Shown here piece by piece: positions 1 through 7,555 of a stretch of DNA of 19,138 bases (the stretch's first letter is position 1; each line of letters begins with the position of its first letter). A model generated the notes under the pieces. That model did not search any database, had not been told where the DNA came from, and saw only the letters and a program-made list of their open reading frames with translations. The position numbers were made by a program, and so were the translations under genes. The DNA comes from Oscillibacter sp. (GTDB taxonomy: Bacteria; Bacillota; Clostridia; Oscillospirales; Oscillospiraceae), in the NCBI GenBank assembly GCA_024404295.1, contig JAKSQE010000007.1, forward strand, positions 1 to 19,138, read 5' to 3'.

Positions 1-807
1 TCAACATTTTCCGCTTTAGAAAACGGGAATCTGATGCTGCGAGGCATTATAGATGAATATGAAATCGAACCGGGGACAGATGGCTTGCGAGCAACGATCA
101 GTGGACGGGGTTATGCGGCACGCCTGTTGGATAACGAGTCACGCGCTATGACCTATCAGGCGGTAACGCTGAAGGACCTGATTCAAAATCATGCGGTTCC
201 ATATGGACTCACCTGCGCGGAAGTGGCAGATCTGCGAGGTGAAAATTATACGGTACCGGCAGGAACCAGCCAGTGGAAGGTGTTAGTGGACTTTTGCGAG
301 ACATGGGGAGGCTTTCAACCGAGATTTCTTCGGAATGGAAATCTTGTGGCAACACCGGACGCATTCCCTGCTCAAACGCTCCGTATTGATGAGGAATCTC
401 CGGTGCTGCAATGCCGCCTGCTGGTAGACCATTATGGGGTTCTTTCGGAAGTGCTGGTGATCAATAAACAGAAGAACACCAGTTATTGGGAGAAAAATGA
501 GGACTGGCTTCAGCGAGGCGGCCAATGCCGCCGCGTGCTTTATATGCCCGGCAGCACTACATGGGAAACGTTGCGCCGTACGGGACAAGCTTTGCTGGAG
601 AAGTCTCGAAAAGATGAACGCATTGTGGAATTGACGTTGCCGGGCAGTTTTTTGGCCTTTCCGGGTGATCGAGTAGCATTGAATTTGCCCTGGTTGGGAG
701 TGAACGCCACATGGAAAGTGGCAGCTGCGGAGAGTACCTGCTCTGCGCGGAAAGGGACCACAGTGACTTTGACCTTGAAGGAGTGTGAGGCAAGTGTGGC
801 TGAGTGA
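1..807 (+). CDS. Phage baseplate hub / late control D-like protein (XkdQ/YqbQ type), 5' partial
   Basis: The reading frame is open from base 1, so the gene starts before the window; the visible ATG at 34 is internal. About 268 residues remain. The content (a YAARLLDNES-type segment, then a domain on local binding and a C-terminal beta-rich part ending in VTLTLKECEA) fits the XkdQ/YqbQ and gpD-like hub proteins of contractile tails, which sit at the centre of the baseplate between tail tube and spike. The gene after it is a spike-like protein, then wedge and J proteins, which is the order known from Mu and PBSX. The family call rests on general resemblance plus position; a late-control D-like hub is the best guess and the exact subfamily is uncertain. 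Confidence 0.7.
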   Translation, partial: STFSALENGNLMLRGIIDEYEIEPGTDGLRATISGRGYAARLLDNESRAMTYQAVTLKDLIQNHAVPYGLTCAEVADLRGENYTVPAGTSQWKVLVDFCETWGGFQPRFLRNGNLVATPDAFPAQTLRIDEESPVLQCRLLVDHYGVLSEVLVINKQKNTSYWEKNEDWLQRGGQCRRVLYMPGSTTWETLRRTGQALLEKSRKDERIVELTLPGSFLAFPGDRVALNLPWLGVNATWKVAAAESTCSARKGTTVTLTLKECEASVAE

Positions 808-1192
808 GCAGACAAAGACCAAAATGCCCATGGGGGACGCCGAGGTCGGCGTAACGACCATTACTGGAGACAAACTGGCCGTTGTGACACGAGGGGAACA
901 GCGTGACTTGACGGTGTTTGGCCCTGGCGGTTATGTGTGGCGCCCAGCCAGTGGTGAGCGGGTGGTAGTGCTGCAGGGCGGCCCGGGCGGTACAGAACGA
1001 TGGGTGGCGGGCTGTCAGCAGGGAGCGGCACCTGTGAGCATGCAGCCGGGAGAAATCTACCTATATAGTTCTGACGGAACATCTATTTACCTGAGAAAAA
1101 ACGGTTCAATCGAATTGCAAGGCAGGGTTTCTATTACAGGGGAATTGATTGTCAATGGAATGCCATATCGTCCTTGTATTTGCGGAGGTTAA
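794..1192 (+). CDS. Phage baseplate spike / GP45-like (gpV-type) assembly protein
   Basis: A protein of about 132 residues that overlaps the end of the hub gene by 14 bases. I chose the GTG at 794 because AAGGAG at 778-783 lies 10 bases before it; the in-frame GTG at 785 is only one base from that site. The middle has an OB-fold-like stretch (VFGPGGYVWRPASGERVVVL). The C-terminal part carries the repeating beta-strand pattern YLYSSDGTSIYLRKNGSIEL, ending with a CICGG motif. This is typical of Mu gp45/P2 gpV spikes, which trimerise into the membrane-piercing tip below the hub. The neighbours (hub before, gp25-like after) agree. Without a search I cannot separate a GP45-like from a gpV-like assignment. 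Confidence 0.75.
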   Translation: MWLSEQTKTKMPMGDAEVGVTTITGDKLAVVTRGEQRDLTVFGPGGYVWRPASGERVVVLQGGPGGTERWVAGCQQGAAPVSMQPGEIYLYSSDGTSIYLRKNGSIELQGRVSITGELIVNGMPYRPCICGG

Positions 1193-1197
1193 GGAAT

Positions 1198-1542
1198 ATG
1201 GCGCTTGCATTAAAAAACGGTGATTATATCAATGAAAACGGAACGCTGCTTGAAGTTTCCGGTCAGGATGCTCTGCTGCAAAGAGTGCTGTTCAAACTAA
1301 CTGCACGAAGGGGAAGCTTTCCATTTTTGCCGGAGTTGGGCAGCCGTCTTTGGGAACTGGGACGCATTCCTGCTGGCACAAAAAAGAGCGCAGCCCAGCA
1401 GTTTGTGGCAGAGGCGTTGGCAGATGAAAATCTAACGGTGGAAAATGTGACGTTAACTCCTGTTGACGACACGACCATGGAACTGACAGCGGAACTGCGA
1501 TGGAATGAAAAACAGCTGCATGTGAATCTGAACGTCAGCTGA
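1198..1542 (+). CDS. Baseplate wedge protein, gp25/GPW-like
   Basis: A protein of 114 residues. The start is the ATG at 1198, placed by CGGAGG at 1182-1188 just upstream; longer versions of the frame begin inside the spike gene with no ribosome site. The central segment LLQRVLFKLTARRGSFPFLP followed by LGSRLWEL matches the gp25-like/Mu gp46 family, whose members join the wedge around the hub and help trigger sheath contraction. The C-terminal half alternates strands (VENVTLTPVDDTTMELTAEL), also usual for the family. It lies 5 bases after the spike gene and 13 bases before baseplate J, which has its own GGGAGGAG site, so it is clearly in one transcript with them. Confidence 0.8.
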   Translation: MALALKNGDYINENGTLLEVSGQDALLQRVLFKLTARRGSFPFLPELGSRLWELGRIPAGTKKSAAQQFVAEALADENLTVENVTLTPVDDTTMELTAELRWNEKQLHVNLNVS

Positions 1543-1555
1543 GGGAGGAGAGAAC

Positions 1556-2617
1556 ATGAAAGACGTGGAAGAAATTTATCAGTCTTTACTGAATCGATAC
1601 ACAGAGCGTACAGGCGAGGTTCTGGCAGAAGACTGCGATTTGGCTGTGCGACTTTGGGCGGTATCAGCGCAGATCCAATCACTCTATATCCAGACGGAGT
1701 GGGTGCTGAATCAGAGCTTTCCTCAGACGGCACAGGATACTTATTTAGAATACCATGCCGCAATGCGCGGCCTTCACCGCAACGAGGCGACCAAAGCAGT
1801 GGGCGAACTGACGTTTTATGTAACAGCATTACAGAAGGAACCCATTACCATTCCCAAAGGTACGGTCTGCATGACGGATGGTGAGCTGCGCTACCAAACT
1901 GTGGAGGACGCAGTGTTGGAAGCAGAAACGGCCTTTGTTACAGTTGCGGCGCAAGCAGTTGAGGCAGGCCGAAGTGGCAATGTGCCTGCAGGAGCGGTGC
2001 GGCTGCTGACAGTGTGCCCTCTGGCTGTTACTTCTGTGCGTAATCGAGCTGCCTTCCTTGGCGGCGCTGATGTTGAGACGGATGATGCACTGCGTGAGCG
2101 TATTTTGAGCAGCTATCAGCGCCTGCCCAATGGTGCCAATGCGATGTGGTATGAAGAAACCGCATTAAGCTGCCCTGGTGTGGCTGCGGCAAAGGCGATC
2201 GGGCGCGCACGGGGAATTGGCACGGTGGATGTTTATATTTCTGCTCCGGAAGGCATTCCCGATGAAAACCTGATCGAGACGGTGAGAAAGGAACTGCAGG
2301 AACGGCGTGAAATCGCTGTGGATGTTCAGGTAAAGGCACCTACGCAGAAGATCGTCAATGTAGCGGTTGCATTGAAAATTCACGAGGATGCAGATGCGGA
2401 GACCGTGATCGAAAACGCCCAAAAAGTGATCGCAGATTATTTCAGTGGAAAATTGTTGGGCAAGTCGGTGCTGCTGGCGGATCTTGGCAGTCGCCTTTTT
2501 GCCATCGATGGTGTGGAAAATTATCGCTTTGCAGCGCCTGCGGCAGACTTAAATGCTGACGACACGGACTTGGCGGTGCTGGGAAATGTTACGGTGGCAG
2601 AATGGGAGACGGATTGA
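1556..2617 (+). CDS. Baseplate J / gp47-like protein (XkdT type)
   Basis: A protein of 353 residues, a usual length for the baseplate J family. It begins at ATG 1556 behind GGGAGGAG. Supporting features are the N-terminal helical part ending in TYLEYHAAMRGLHR, the segment TKAVGELTFYVTALQKEPITIPKGT (a family hallmark, where an early beta domain is introduced by IPKGT), and the motif LGGADVETDDALRERILSSY near the middle. The C-terminal half contains GTVDVYISAPEGIPDENLI followed by the typical VxVxLKIHEDAD segment. J-type proteins form the dimeric wedge arm of contractile-tail baseplates. The gene ends one base into the start codon of the DUF2313-like gene, so the two are translationally coupled. 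Confidence 0.92.
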   Translation: MKDVEEIYQSLLNRYTERTGEVLAEDCDLAVRLWAVSAQIQSLYIQTEWVLNQSFPQTAQDTYLEYHAAMRGLHRNEATKAVGELTFYVTALQKEPITIPKGTVCMTDGELRYQTVEDAVLEAETAFVTVAAQAVEAGRSGNVPAGAVRLLTVCPLAVTSVRNRAAFLGGADVETDDALRERILSSYQRLPNGANAMWYEETALSCPGVAAAKAIGRARGIGTVDVYISAPEGIPDENLIETVRKELQERREIAVDVQVKAPTQKIVNVAVALKIHEDADAETVIENAQKVIADYFSGKLLGKSVLLADLGSRLFAIDGVENYRFAAPAADLNADDTDLAVLGNVTVAEWETD

Positions 2618-3192
2618 TGTATGAGCGGTACTTGAGAACGCTGCTGTCTCCATTGGGTGTCTATGACCTGTCCCATACCAGTAGAAACAGCGGTGAATTG
2701 GCAGCATTAGGCAGTGTATTGGACGAAGTGTCCGAACTGGTTGACTGGGTAGAACGCGAGAGCGTAGTGGTAACTGCGGAAGATGAAGGACTGCGCCGCA
2801 GAGAGAGCCTGCTGCCATACTTCAGCGGTGCGACCAAAACTGCCGGCAGACGCGCGGCACTGAAAGCATTGATGAACATCAGCGGTGACAGCCTTACACC
2901 TGCGGCTATTGACGAATCCTTATGGGGCTGCGGCGTGGAAGCACAGGCCATCGAACTGGGAGAGGGAAAACTGCAGGTGCGGTTTCCACATGTGGGCGGT
3001 ATTCCTGAAAACTTTGAACGGATCCGTCATATCGTGTTGGAATTGATCCCTTGCCATCTGGAAGTGGAGTTCTACTTCCGTTATCAGACGTGGCAGGAAT
3101 GTGAACAGCAGGCTTGGACCTGGGCAACGGTGGAGGCAGCAGGCCACACATGGGAAAGCTTCCAGAAAGCGATTCCGGGGGCGGAGGATTGA
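2617..3192 (+). CDS. Tail protein of the DUF2313 / YmfQ / gpI-like family (XkdU type)
   Basis: A protein of 191 residues. The ATG at 2617 shares its A with the TGA of baseplate J, and GGGAG at 2604-2608 lies 8 bases before it, so I prefer it over the in-frame ATG at 2602. The opening YERYLRTLLSPLGVYDL, the helical EVSELVDWVERE segment, and a C-terminal domain with IPENFERIRHIVLELIPCHLEVEFYFRYQTW fit the DUF2313 family (Mu gp48, PBSX XkdU). These cap the tail end and usually connect the baseplate to the tail fibres. The next gene should be a fibre gene in a normal phage; here it is a small membrane protein instead. Confidence 0.85.
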   Translation: MYERYLRTLLSPLGVYDLSHTSRNSGELAALGSVLDEVSELVDWVERESVVVTAEDEGLRRRESLLPYFSGATKTAGRRAALKALMNISGDSLTPAAIDESLWGCGVEAQAIELGEGKLQVRFPHVGGIPENFERIRHIVLELIPCHLEVEFYFRYQTWQECEQQAWTWATVEAAGHTWESFQKAIPGAED

Positions 3193-3194
3193 CC

Positions 3195-3413
3195 ATGGAG
3201 AATATTATTGTAGCATTGATCACTGGCGGTGTTACGCTGGCAGGAGTACTGCTGAGCAACCGAACGGCGCAGGCGGTCAGCGAAGAAAAAATTTCTGAAT
3301 TGACGAGAGAAGTGCGAGAGCATAACCATTTTGCCCAACGGATGCCGGTGGTGGAGGAGCAGATCAAAACGGTCTGCCGTCGGGTGGAAGCTTTGGAACG
3401 GAGGGACGCATGA
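3195..3413 (+). CDS. Small membrane-anchored coiled-coil protein, XhlA-like (holin-associated)
   Basis: A 72-residue protein starting at ATG 3195, with GGAGG at 3184-3188 and two bases after the previous stop. Residues 3-20 (NIIVALITGGVTLAGVLL) form one transmembrane segment. The rest (EEKISELTREVREHNHFAQR onwards to RRVEALERRD) is a charged heptad-like coiled coil. A short protein with this layout between baseplate and holin genes is usual for the XhlA-like proteins of PBSX-type phages, which help the holin. XhlA itself has the opposite topology (coiled coil first, membrane segment last), so the analogy is by position and architecture only. Its stop codon overlaps the holin start (ATGA), so expression is coupled. 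Confidence 0.6.
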   Translation: MENIIVALITGGVTLAGVLLSNRTAQAVSEEKISELTREVREHNHFAQRMPVVEEQIKTVCRRVEALERRDA

Positions 3414-3607
3414 TGGAACGAATCGCAAAACTGTTTGAGGTGAAGTCGATTGTGACCATTGCCCTGACGGGAGTGTTTTCTTATCTGTCTGTGACAGGGC
3501 GCATCTCTGGGCAGGAGTTTCTGACGGTATTCACCGTGGTGATTGCCTTTTATTTTGGAACGCAGGCGCAGAAACAGGCGGCGGAAAAGGCGGAAAGAAA
3601 TGGTTGA
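3410..3607 (+). CDS. Holin-like small membrane protein
   Basis: A 65-residue protein with two hydrophobic stretches (roughly SIVTIALTGVFSYLSV and FLTVFTVVIAFYFGT) and a charged, Lys/Glu-rich tail (KQAAEKAERNG). This is the usual profile of short class II holins, which form the pore that lets the endolysin reach the wall. GGAGGG at 3400-3405 could serve either ATG 3410 (spacing 4) or ATG 3413 (spacing 7); the second has the more normal spacing. It lies directly before the endolysin gene and overlaps it by 8 bases, the standard holin-lysin order. I do not recognise a named holin family; the call rests on size, topology and neighbours. Confidence 0.65.
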   Translation: MMERIAKLFEVKSIVTIALTGVFSYLSVTGRISGQEFLTVFTVVIAFYFGTQAQKQAAEKAERNG

Positions 3608-4739
3608 TATTTTTCGGTGCCGGCGTGGGGCGGTGTATCATAACACCGCCCGCCGCACTCCGGCAGAAATCAAACGGGAAACCGGCTGCACGCATATCAT
3701 TAACGGCGGTTTTTTCAATAGTACCTTTCAACCTGTGGGCTGGACGGTGGTTGAGGGGAAAACCATTGCTTCTGATCAGTACACGGATTGGGGAGTCTCC
3801 ATAGGCTATGACGGATTGCCTATCATGAGCACTGACCGGGGATATAGCTTTTTGAGCGGTGTGCCGATTTTAAAAAATGGTGCAAAATTGCAGCGTGATC
3901 TGACGCCGGATGTGGCTCGAAAAGCGGAGCGGACCGCTGTGGGTTGGATGAAAGACGGGCAAGTATTGCTGTGGTGCGACAAGCAAGCACTGACCCGGGA
4001 GCAACTGCAGGAAAAATTGCTGTCTTATGGCTGTATCGATGGCATCATGTTGGATGGAGGCGGCAGCACACAGAGTGTTTTCCCTGATGGAGCGGTTAGC
4101 AGCAGTCGTATCGTTGCAACGCTGCTGCTGTTCTGGGAAGAGGAGGAGACAGAGATGAACGTAAAGACCTATTCTCTCTGCAAGGACGGTGCGACAAGCC
4201 TTGCGGAGCATTTTCGGGTGAAAGAGTTTCGCTGTAAGGATGGCAGTGATACCATTTTGATTTCAGATAAATTGGTGGAGCTTCTGGAAAATATTCGAAA
4301 TCGTTTCGGTAAGCCGGTGGTAATTCATTCGGCTTATCGTACGGAAGCCTATAATGCTCAAGTCGGCGGCGCAGCAAAATCACAGCACAAACTGGGAAAG
4401 GCTGCGGATATCTCCATAGCGGGAGTGACGCCTCTGGAGATCGCTCAGGTCGCAGAGCGCCTGCTGCCTACTTCGGGTGGTATTGGCGTGTACGGAACAT
4501 TTACGCATGTGGACGTGCGGGACAGCCGTGCTCGTTGGGACAGCCGCAGCGGGAAAGAAACGGTGGTCTCCGGTTGGGAAGCGGAAGAATCACAGGTGGA
4601 ATCAGAGTTAGAAGCAGCAGTAAAATGGATCACGGAAAGCGGCATTATGAAAGGGAACGGTACGGACCTTATGCTGGAGAAAACGCTGACAAGAGAACAG
4701 CTTGCAGTGATGCTGTACCGCTACCATTGCCAAGCGTAA
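3600..4739 (+). CDS. Phage endolysin: phosphodiester glycosidase + M15A peptidase + SLH-like domain
   Basis: A protein of 379 residues in three parts. Residues 1-180 resemble the phosphodiester glycosidase (NAGPA/DUF2233) family, with INGGFFN at 34-40 and DGGGS at 152-156. Residues 186-320 are an M15A D-Ala-D-Ala carboxypeptidase-like domain, with SAYRTEAYN, the zinc motif SQHKLGKAAD at 261-270 (His263, Asp270) and HVD at 303-305. The last 55 residues form one SLH-like repeat (ESGIMKGNG, TREQLAVMLYRY). M15A enzymes cut peptidoglycan peptides and the SLH-like repeat probably binds the wall. The N-terminal domain in a lysin is unusual and may act on phosphodiester-linked sugars of wall polymers (inference). 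The start is the ATG at 3600, overlapping the holin gene. A strong internal start at 4155 could make a shorter lysin. Confidence 0.85.
   Translation: MVDIFRCRRGAVYHNTARRTPAEIKRETGCTHIINGGFFNSTFQPVGWTVVEGKTIASDQYTDWGVSIGYDGLPIMSTDRGYSFLSGVPILKNGAKLQRDLTPDVARKAERTAVGWMKDGQVLLWCDKQALTREQLQEKLLSYGCIDGIMLDGGGSTQSVFPDGAVSSSRIVATLLLFWEEEETEMNVKTYSLCKDGATSLAEHFRVKEFRCKDGSDTILISDKLVELLENIRNRFGKPVVIHSAYRTEAYNAQVGGAAKSQHKLGKAADISIAGVTPLEIAQVAERLLPTSGGIGVYGTFTHVDVRDSRARWDSRSGKETVVSGWEAEESQVESELEAAVKWITESGIMKGNGTDLMLEKTLTREQLAVMLYRYHCQA
4141..4157 (+). promoter_or_regulatory. Internal Shine-Dalgarno and ATG inside the endolysin gene
   Basis: AGGAGG at 4141-4146 lies 8 bases before an in-frame ATG at 4155. 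The site falls exactly at the junction between the glycosidase-like domain and the M15A domain. Translation from here would give a 194-residue M15A plus SLH-like protein. Internal starts are known in some endolysin genes, where they usually release the wall-binding part; here the short form would be a complete enzyme. Confidence 0.6.
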
Positions 4740-4748
4740 ATTTTCATA

Positions 4749-4783
4749 AAAACATCCTCTCACCATTGGCGAGAGGATGTTTT
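4749..4783. terminator. Bidirectional intrinsic terminator between the endolysin and the ABC operon
   Basis: A perfect 13-bp stem (4749-4761 with 4771-4783, core ACATCCTCTC/GAGAGGATGT) around a 9-base loop. The A-run on the left arm and T-run on the right give a U tail in both directions. It serves the convergent endolysin gene (+) and the ATPase gene (-), and also marks the point where phage genes stop. Confidence 0.85.
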
Positions 4784-4805
4784 ATATTGGTTAGAGATTT
4801 TAAGT

Positions 4806-5558
4806 TTACCCCAAAGGTTCAAATAAAACGTGATCATCAAAAAACCGTGTCTGCACGTGAAATGTCTGCGCCAGCAGATCGGTGTTTCGAAGTGCCTGGG
4901 GAGAGTCGGAAAACAGGAGTTGTCCCTGATCCATGAGTACGACCTGAGTGGAGTAGCGCAGGGCCGATGATAAGTCATGCAGTACCATGACAATGGTTTT
5001 GCCGGAGCGTTGAAGCTGCTGCAGGAGTTCCAGCAGGTCAAACTGGTAGTGTAGGTCAAGGTACGTGGTAGGCTCGTCCAGAAAAATGATGTCAGTCTCC
5101 TGCGCCAGTGCCATAGCCAGGTATACCCGTTGCCGTTCACCACCGGACAAGGAGTCCAAACTGCGGTTTGCCCATGGGGTAATACCGGTCTGCTCCATCG
5201 CGCGCTGTACCGCAATTCGATCTTCTGGGCGCAGTGTGCGAGAGAAGCCCAGATGAGGAAATCGCCCATGAGAGACCAGTGCCTGCACGGAAATGGACGG
5301 AATCGGGCGCACTTGGGGCAGAAATGCGGCGGTTCGAGCAAGATCCTTGCGGGATATGGTAGCAATGTCGACCCCATCGTATAAAACCGTGCCGCTTTGC
5401 GGGGGAATCTGCTTGGCCATGGTGCGGAGCAAGGTGGTTTTGCCGCAGCCGTTGGGACCGATGATGCTGACCAACCCGCCTGTTGGGATCGTAAAGGTCA
5501 GGTCGTGCAAAATTGTTACGTTCCGGTAACCGGCACAGATGTTTTTACATTCAATCAT
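4806..5558 (-). CDS. ABC transporter ATP-binding protein, FecE/BtuD class (iron complex, haem or cobalamin uptake)
   Basis: A protein of 250 residues with all ABC motifs in order: Walker A GPNGCGKTT near residue 35, the signature LSGGERQRV near 138, Walker B DIIFLDEPTTYLDL directly after, and the H-loop VMVLHDLSSA. The start region (IECKNICAGYRNVTILHDL) and the length are typical of the FecE/FhuC/BtuD group, which powers uptake of ferric siderophores, haem or vitamin B12. The ATG at 5558 has AAGGAGG 8 bases ahead, and the gene overlaps the permease end by 8 bases, so the two are coupled. It is the last gene of a three-gene minus-strand operon ending at the bidirectional terminator. The exact ligand cannot be read from this subunit. 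Confidence 0.93.
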   Translation of the reverse strand: MIECKNICAGYRNVTILHDLTFTIPTGGLVSIIGPNGCGKTTLLRTMAKQIPPQSGTVLYDGVDIATISRKDLARTAAFLPQVRPIPSISVQALVSHGRFPHLGFSRTLRPEDRIAVQRAMEQTGITPWANRSLDSLSGGERQRVYLAMALAQETDIIFLDEPTTYLDLHYQFDLLELLQQLQRSGKTIVMVLHDLSSALRYSTQVVLMDQGQLLFSDSPQALRNTDLLAQTFHVQTRFFDDHVLFEPLG

Positions 5559-6570
5559 TGACCCGCCTCCTTTTGCCCCGCAGGAGAAGATATAGGAAGA
5601 ACGGTCCGCCCAGCAGAGACATGACGATGCCTACCGGAAGTTCATAGGGAGCGAAGAGAATGCGAGACAACACATCACATAAAAGGACAAAAGACGCACC
5701 CAAAAGAGCGGAGGCAGGAATCAGCCAGCGATGATCCCGGCCAATGAGCCGCCGCGCCATGTGGGGAACCAATAGTCCCACAAAGCCTAAAAGACCTGCA
5801 AAGCTGACAGCAGAGCCTGCCAGCAGGGCGGCGGCAAGAGTGGCCAGAAACCGTGTGCGCTTCACGGAAAGTCCTAAGCTAATAGCGCTTTCCTCTCCTA
5901 ATTGTAGAATATTCAATTCTGCGGCCAGAAACAGTGCCAAAAGGAAACCAACAGAGAGAAATGGAACAGCCTGACCAACCCTTTTTATGGTGATGCCGGA
6001 AAAACCACCCAGCAGAAATGCGGTTGAGCCGATGGATTCATCAGGAAACAGTAGAGAAATGGCATCGACTCCTGCATTCAGAATACTGCTGACGGCAATG
6101 CCGGCCAGAATCAGCGAACTGCGGCTCAGACCCGCCCGAAGTGCAAGACCGTAAATGAATAACGCAGTGATCAAAGCCCCTAGAAAAGCAGCGGGAGCAA
6201 GGGGAACTTTACCGGGAAAAAGGGAAACTGCCAAAAGGGCGAAGAATGCTGCACTGGCATTGACGCCAATGACGTTGGGACTGGCCATAGAATTGTTGAG
6301 AACGGCTTGGATCAAGACACCGGCGGTGGCGAGAGCTCCGCCGGCCAACAGGGCTGCCACGGTGCGCGGCCAACGAATATAGAGAAAAATAGTATATGCT
6401 GTTCCGGTACCGGAAAGCAGTTCGTCAAAGGCGAGGGGTTGGCTGCCGAACCGCAGGCTGAGAAGTGTGGCCAGGTTCAGCAGCAGAAACAGCAAAAAGA
6501 GTACCGAGACTCGCCCTTTAGCCGAGGTCGGCGGCAAGCTGCGGGTAGAGGAATTTTGCAAGTACTTCAT
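5551..6570 (-). CDS. FecCD-family permease of an iron-complex/cobalamin-type ABC transporter
   Basis: A protein of 339 residues using the ATG at 6570 (MKYLQNSS), with GGTGAAAG just ahead; the frame can be read 19 codons further upstream but only inside the binding-protein gene and without a good start. It is hydrophobic throughout, with about ten transmembrane segments. Family landmarks include the early SGTGTAYTIFLYIRWPRTVAALLAG (the R-x-P-R segment), ASPNVIGVNASAAFFALLA, GFVGLLVPHMARRLIG (coupling region that meets the ATPase) and LPVGIVMSLLGGPFFLYLL near the end. These mark FecCD/BtuC permeases. It overlaps the binding-protein gene by 53 bases and the ATPase gene by 8. Confidence 0.93.
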   Translation of the reverse strand: MKYLQNSSTRSLPPTSAKGRVSVLFLLFLLLNLATLLSLRFGSQPLAFDELLSGTGTAYTIFLYIRWPRTVAALLAGGALATAGVLIQAVLNNSMASPNVIGVNASAAFFALLAVSLFPGKVPLAPAAFLGALITALFIYGLALRAGLSRSSLILAGIAVSSILNAGVDAISLLFPDESIGSTAFLLGGFSGITIKRVGQAVPFLSVGFLLALFLAAELNILQLGEESAISLGLSVKRTRFLATLAAALLAGSAVSFAGLLGFVGLLVPHMARRLIGRDHRWLIPASALLGASFVLLCDVLSRILFAPYELPVGIVMSLLGGPFFLYLLLRGKRRRVND

Positions 6571-7495
6571 AACTTTCACCCCATCGAGCGTTGGGCTTGT
6601 AGTGGAATAATTCTTTGGGCAGAACAATTACGTTCTCATTTTGCACAGCAGTGAGAGAAGACCATGCGGGATTGCTTTTGAAGTTATCATCCAGGAAAGC
6701 TAATGCAGCGGATTCTTTGCCCATGGTGGTCACAAAAATGAAATCGGGATTCTGGACCAGAATTTCCTCCAGACTGATATCCTCCAAAACACTGCCGTGT
6801 TCCACCAGATTGTCAGCACCCAGATCCTGCAGCATGACGCCGGTGAGGTTGTCGGTGCCCTTGGCTTTCACTCCGGTGGAGTAAGCTCGCAGCAATAGGA
6901 CGGAAGGAGAAGACTGGCCTTGTACGGTCTCCAGAACACGGTCGATTTGCTGCTGCACGGAAGTGCCATAGACTTCAAAATTTTCCGGGTGTCCGGTACA
7001 GGCGCAGCATTGCTGCAGCATAGTAAGGTAGTCAGAAAAAGAGTCCACCTGAAAAGATGCGTGGGAAATTCCGGACTGGGTCAGGACGTCATCCAGCGCC
7101 ACCTGCGCGGCAATATCGGCGGAGAGAAGTACAAGATCCGGCTCCAGGGCAAAGATGTTTTCAAGGTTTGGCTCTTTGACGCTGCCGATTATGGAAACTT
7201 CGGTATCTCCGAAGTCTAGCTGACGCTCATCAACCGCGTCATCCGTCACCCCCACCAGCGTACCGCCGGCCAGCATCCATGTTTCTGCAAAACTACCGTA
7301 CAGAGATACTACACGCCGACAGGTGGAAACCGTGACCTCGTTGCCTATGGCATCGGTGAATGTGATAGCCTCCGGCTCGGGTTGAGCCGTGGGGGACGGC
7401 TTAGCTGAAGGATTACTGCAGCCTGCAGACAGCAGGAGCAACAGCAAAGCGGCCAGAAGAGAAAGACCTTTACGAAAGATAAAAAACTGCTTCAT
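6518..7495 (-). CDS. Substrate-binding lipoprotein of an iron-complex/cobalamin-type ABC transporter
   Basis: A protein of 325 residues, first gene of the operon. The N-terminus has a Lys/Arg start, a long leucine-rich core and the lipobox LSAGC at about residues 22-26, so it is anchored outside the membrane. A Ser/Pro-rich linker follows, then the class III binding fold: ITFTDAIGNEVTV, RVVSLYGSFAETWMLAGG, GSVKEPNLENIFALEPDLVL in the first lobe, and NPDFIFVTTMG with WSSLTAVQNENVIVLP in the second. Such proteins deliver siderophores, haem or corrinoids to FecCD permeases. The ending FHYKPNARWGESYEVLAKFL is a form common in clostridial members. The ligand is undetermined. GGAG lies 10 bases before the ATG. 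Confidence 0.9.
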   Translation of the reverse strand: MKQFFIFRKGLSLLAALLLLLLSAGCSNPSAKPSPTAQPEPEAITFTDAIGNEVTVSTCRRVVSLYGSFAETWMLAGGTLVGVTDDAVDERQLDFGDTEVSIIGSVKEPNLENIFALEPDLVLLSADIAAQVALDDVLTQSGISHASFQVDSFSDYLTMLQQCCACTGHPENFEVYGTSVQQQIDRVLETVQGQSSPSVLLLRAYSTGVKAKGTDNLTGVMLQDLGADNLVEHGSVLEDISLEEILVQNPDFIFVTTMGKESAALAFLDDNFKSNPAWSSLTAVQNENVIVLPKELFHYKPNARWGESYEVLAKFLYPQLAADLG

Positions 7496-7512
7496 TACAA
7501 GAAATCTCCGTG

Positions 7513-7541
7513 TTGTTTCAGTGAGAAAAATGTGCTATGAT
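7513..7541 (+). promoter_or_regulatory. Promoter of the nitrite/sulfite reductase gene
   Basis: TTGTTT at 7513-7518, a 17-base spacer and TATGAT at 7536-7541, with an upstream TG forming an extended -10. Predicted start of transcription is near 7549, so the inverted repeat at 7564-7581 lies in the early transcribed region. Confidence 0.6.
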
Positions 7542-7555
7542 ATGACATACATAAA

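Noticed and set aside
4740..4805. A tRNA gene or tRNA fragment as phage attachment site
   Set aside because: The stretch is only a terminator and a short AT-rich flank; no cloverleaf or T-loop sequence is visible.
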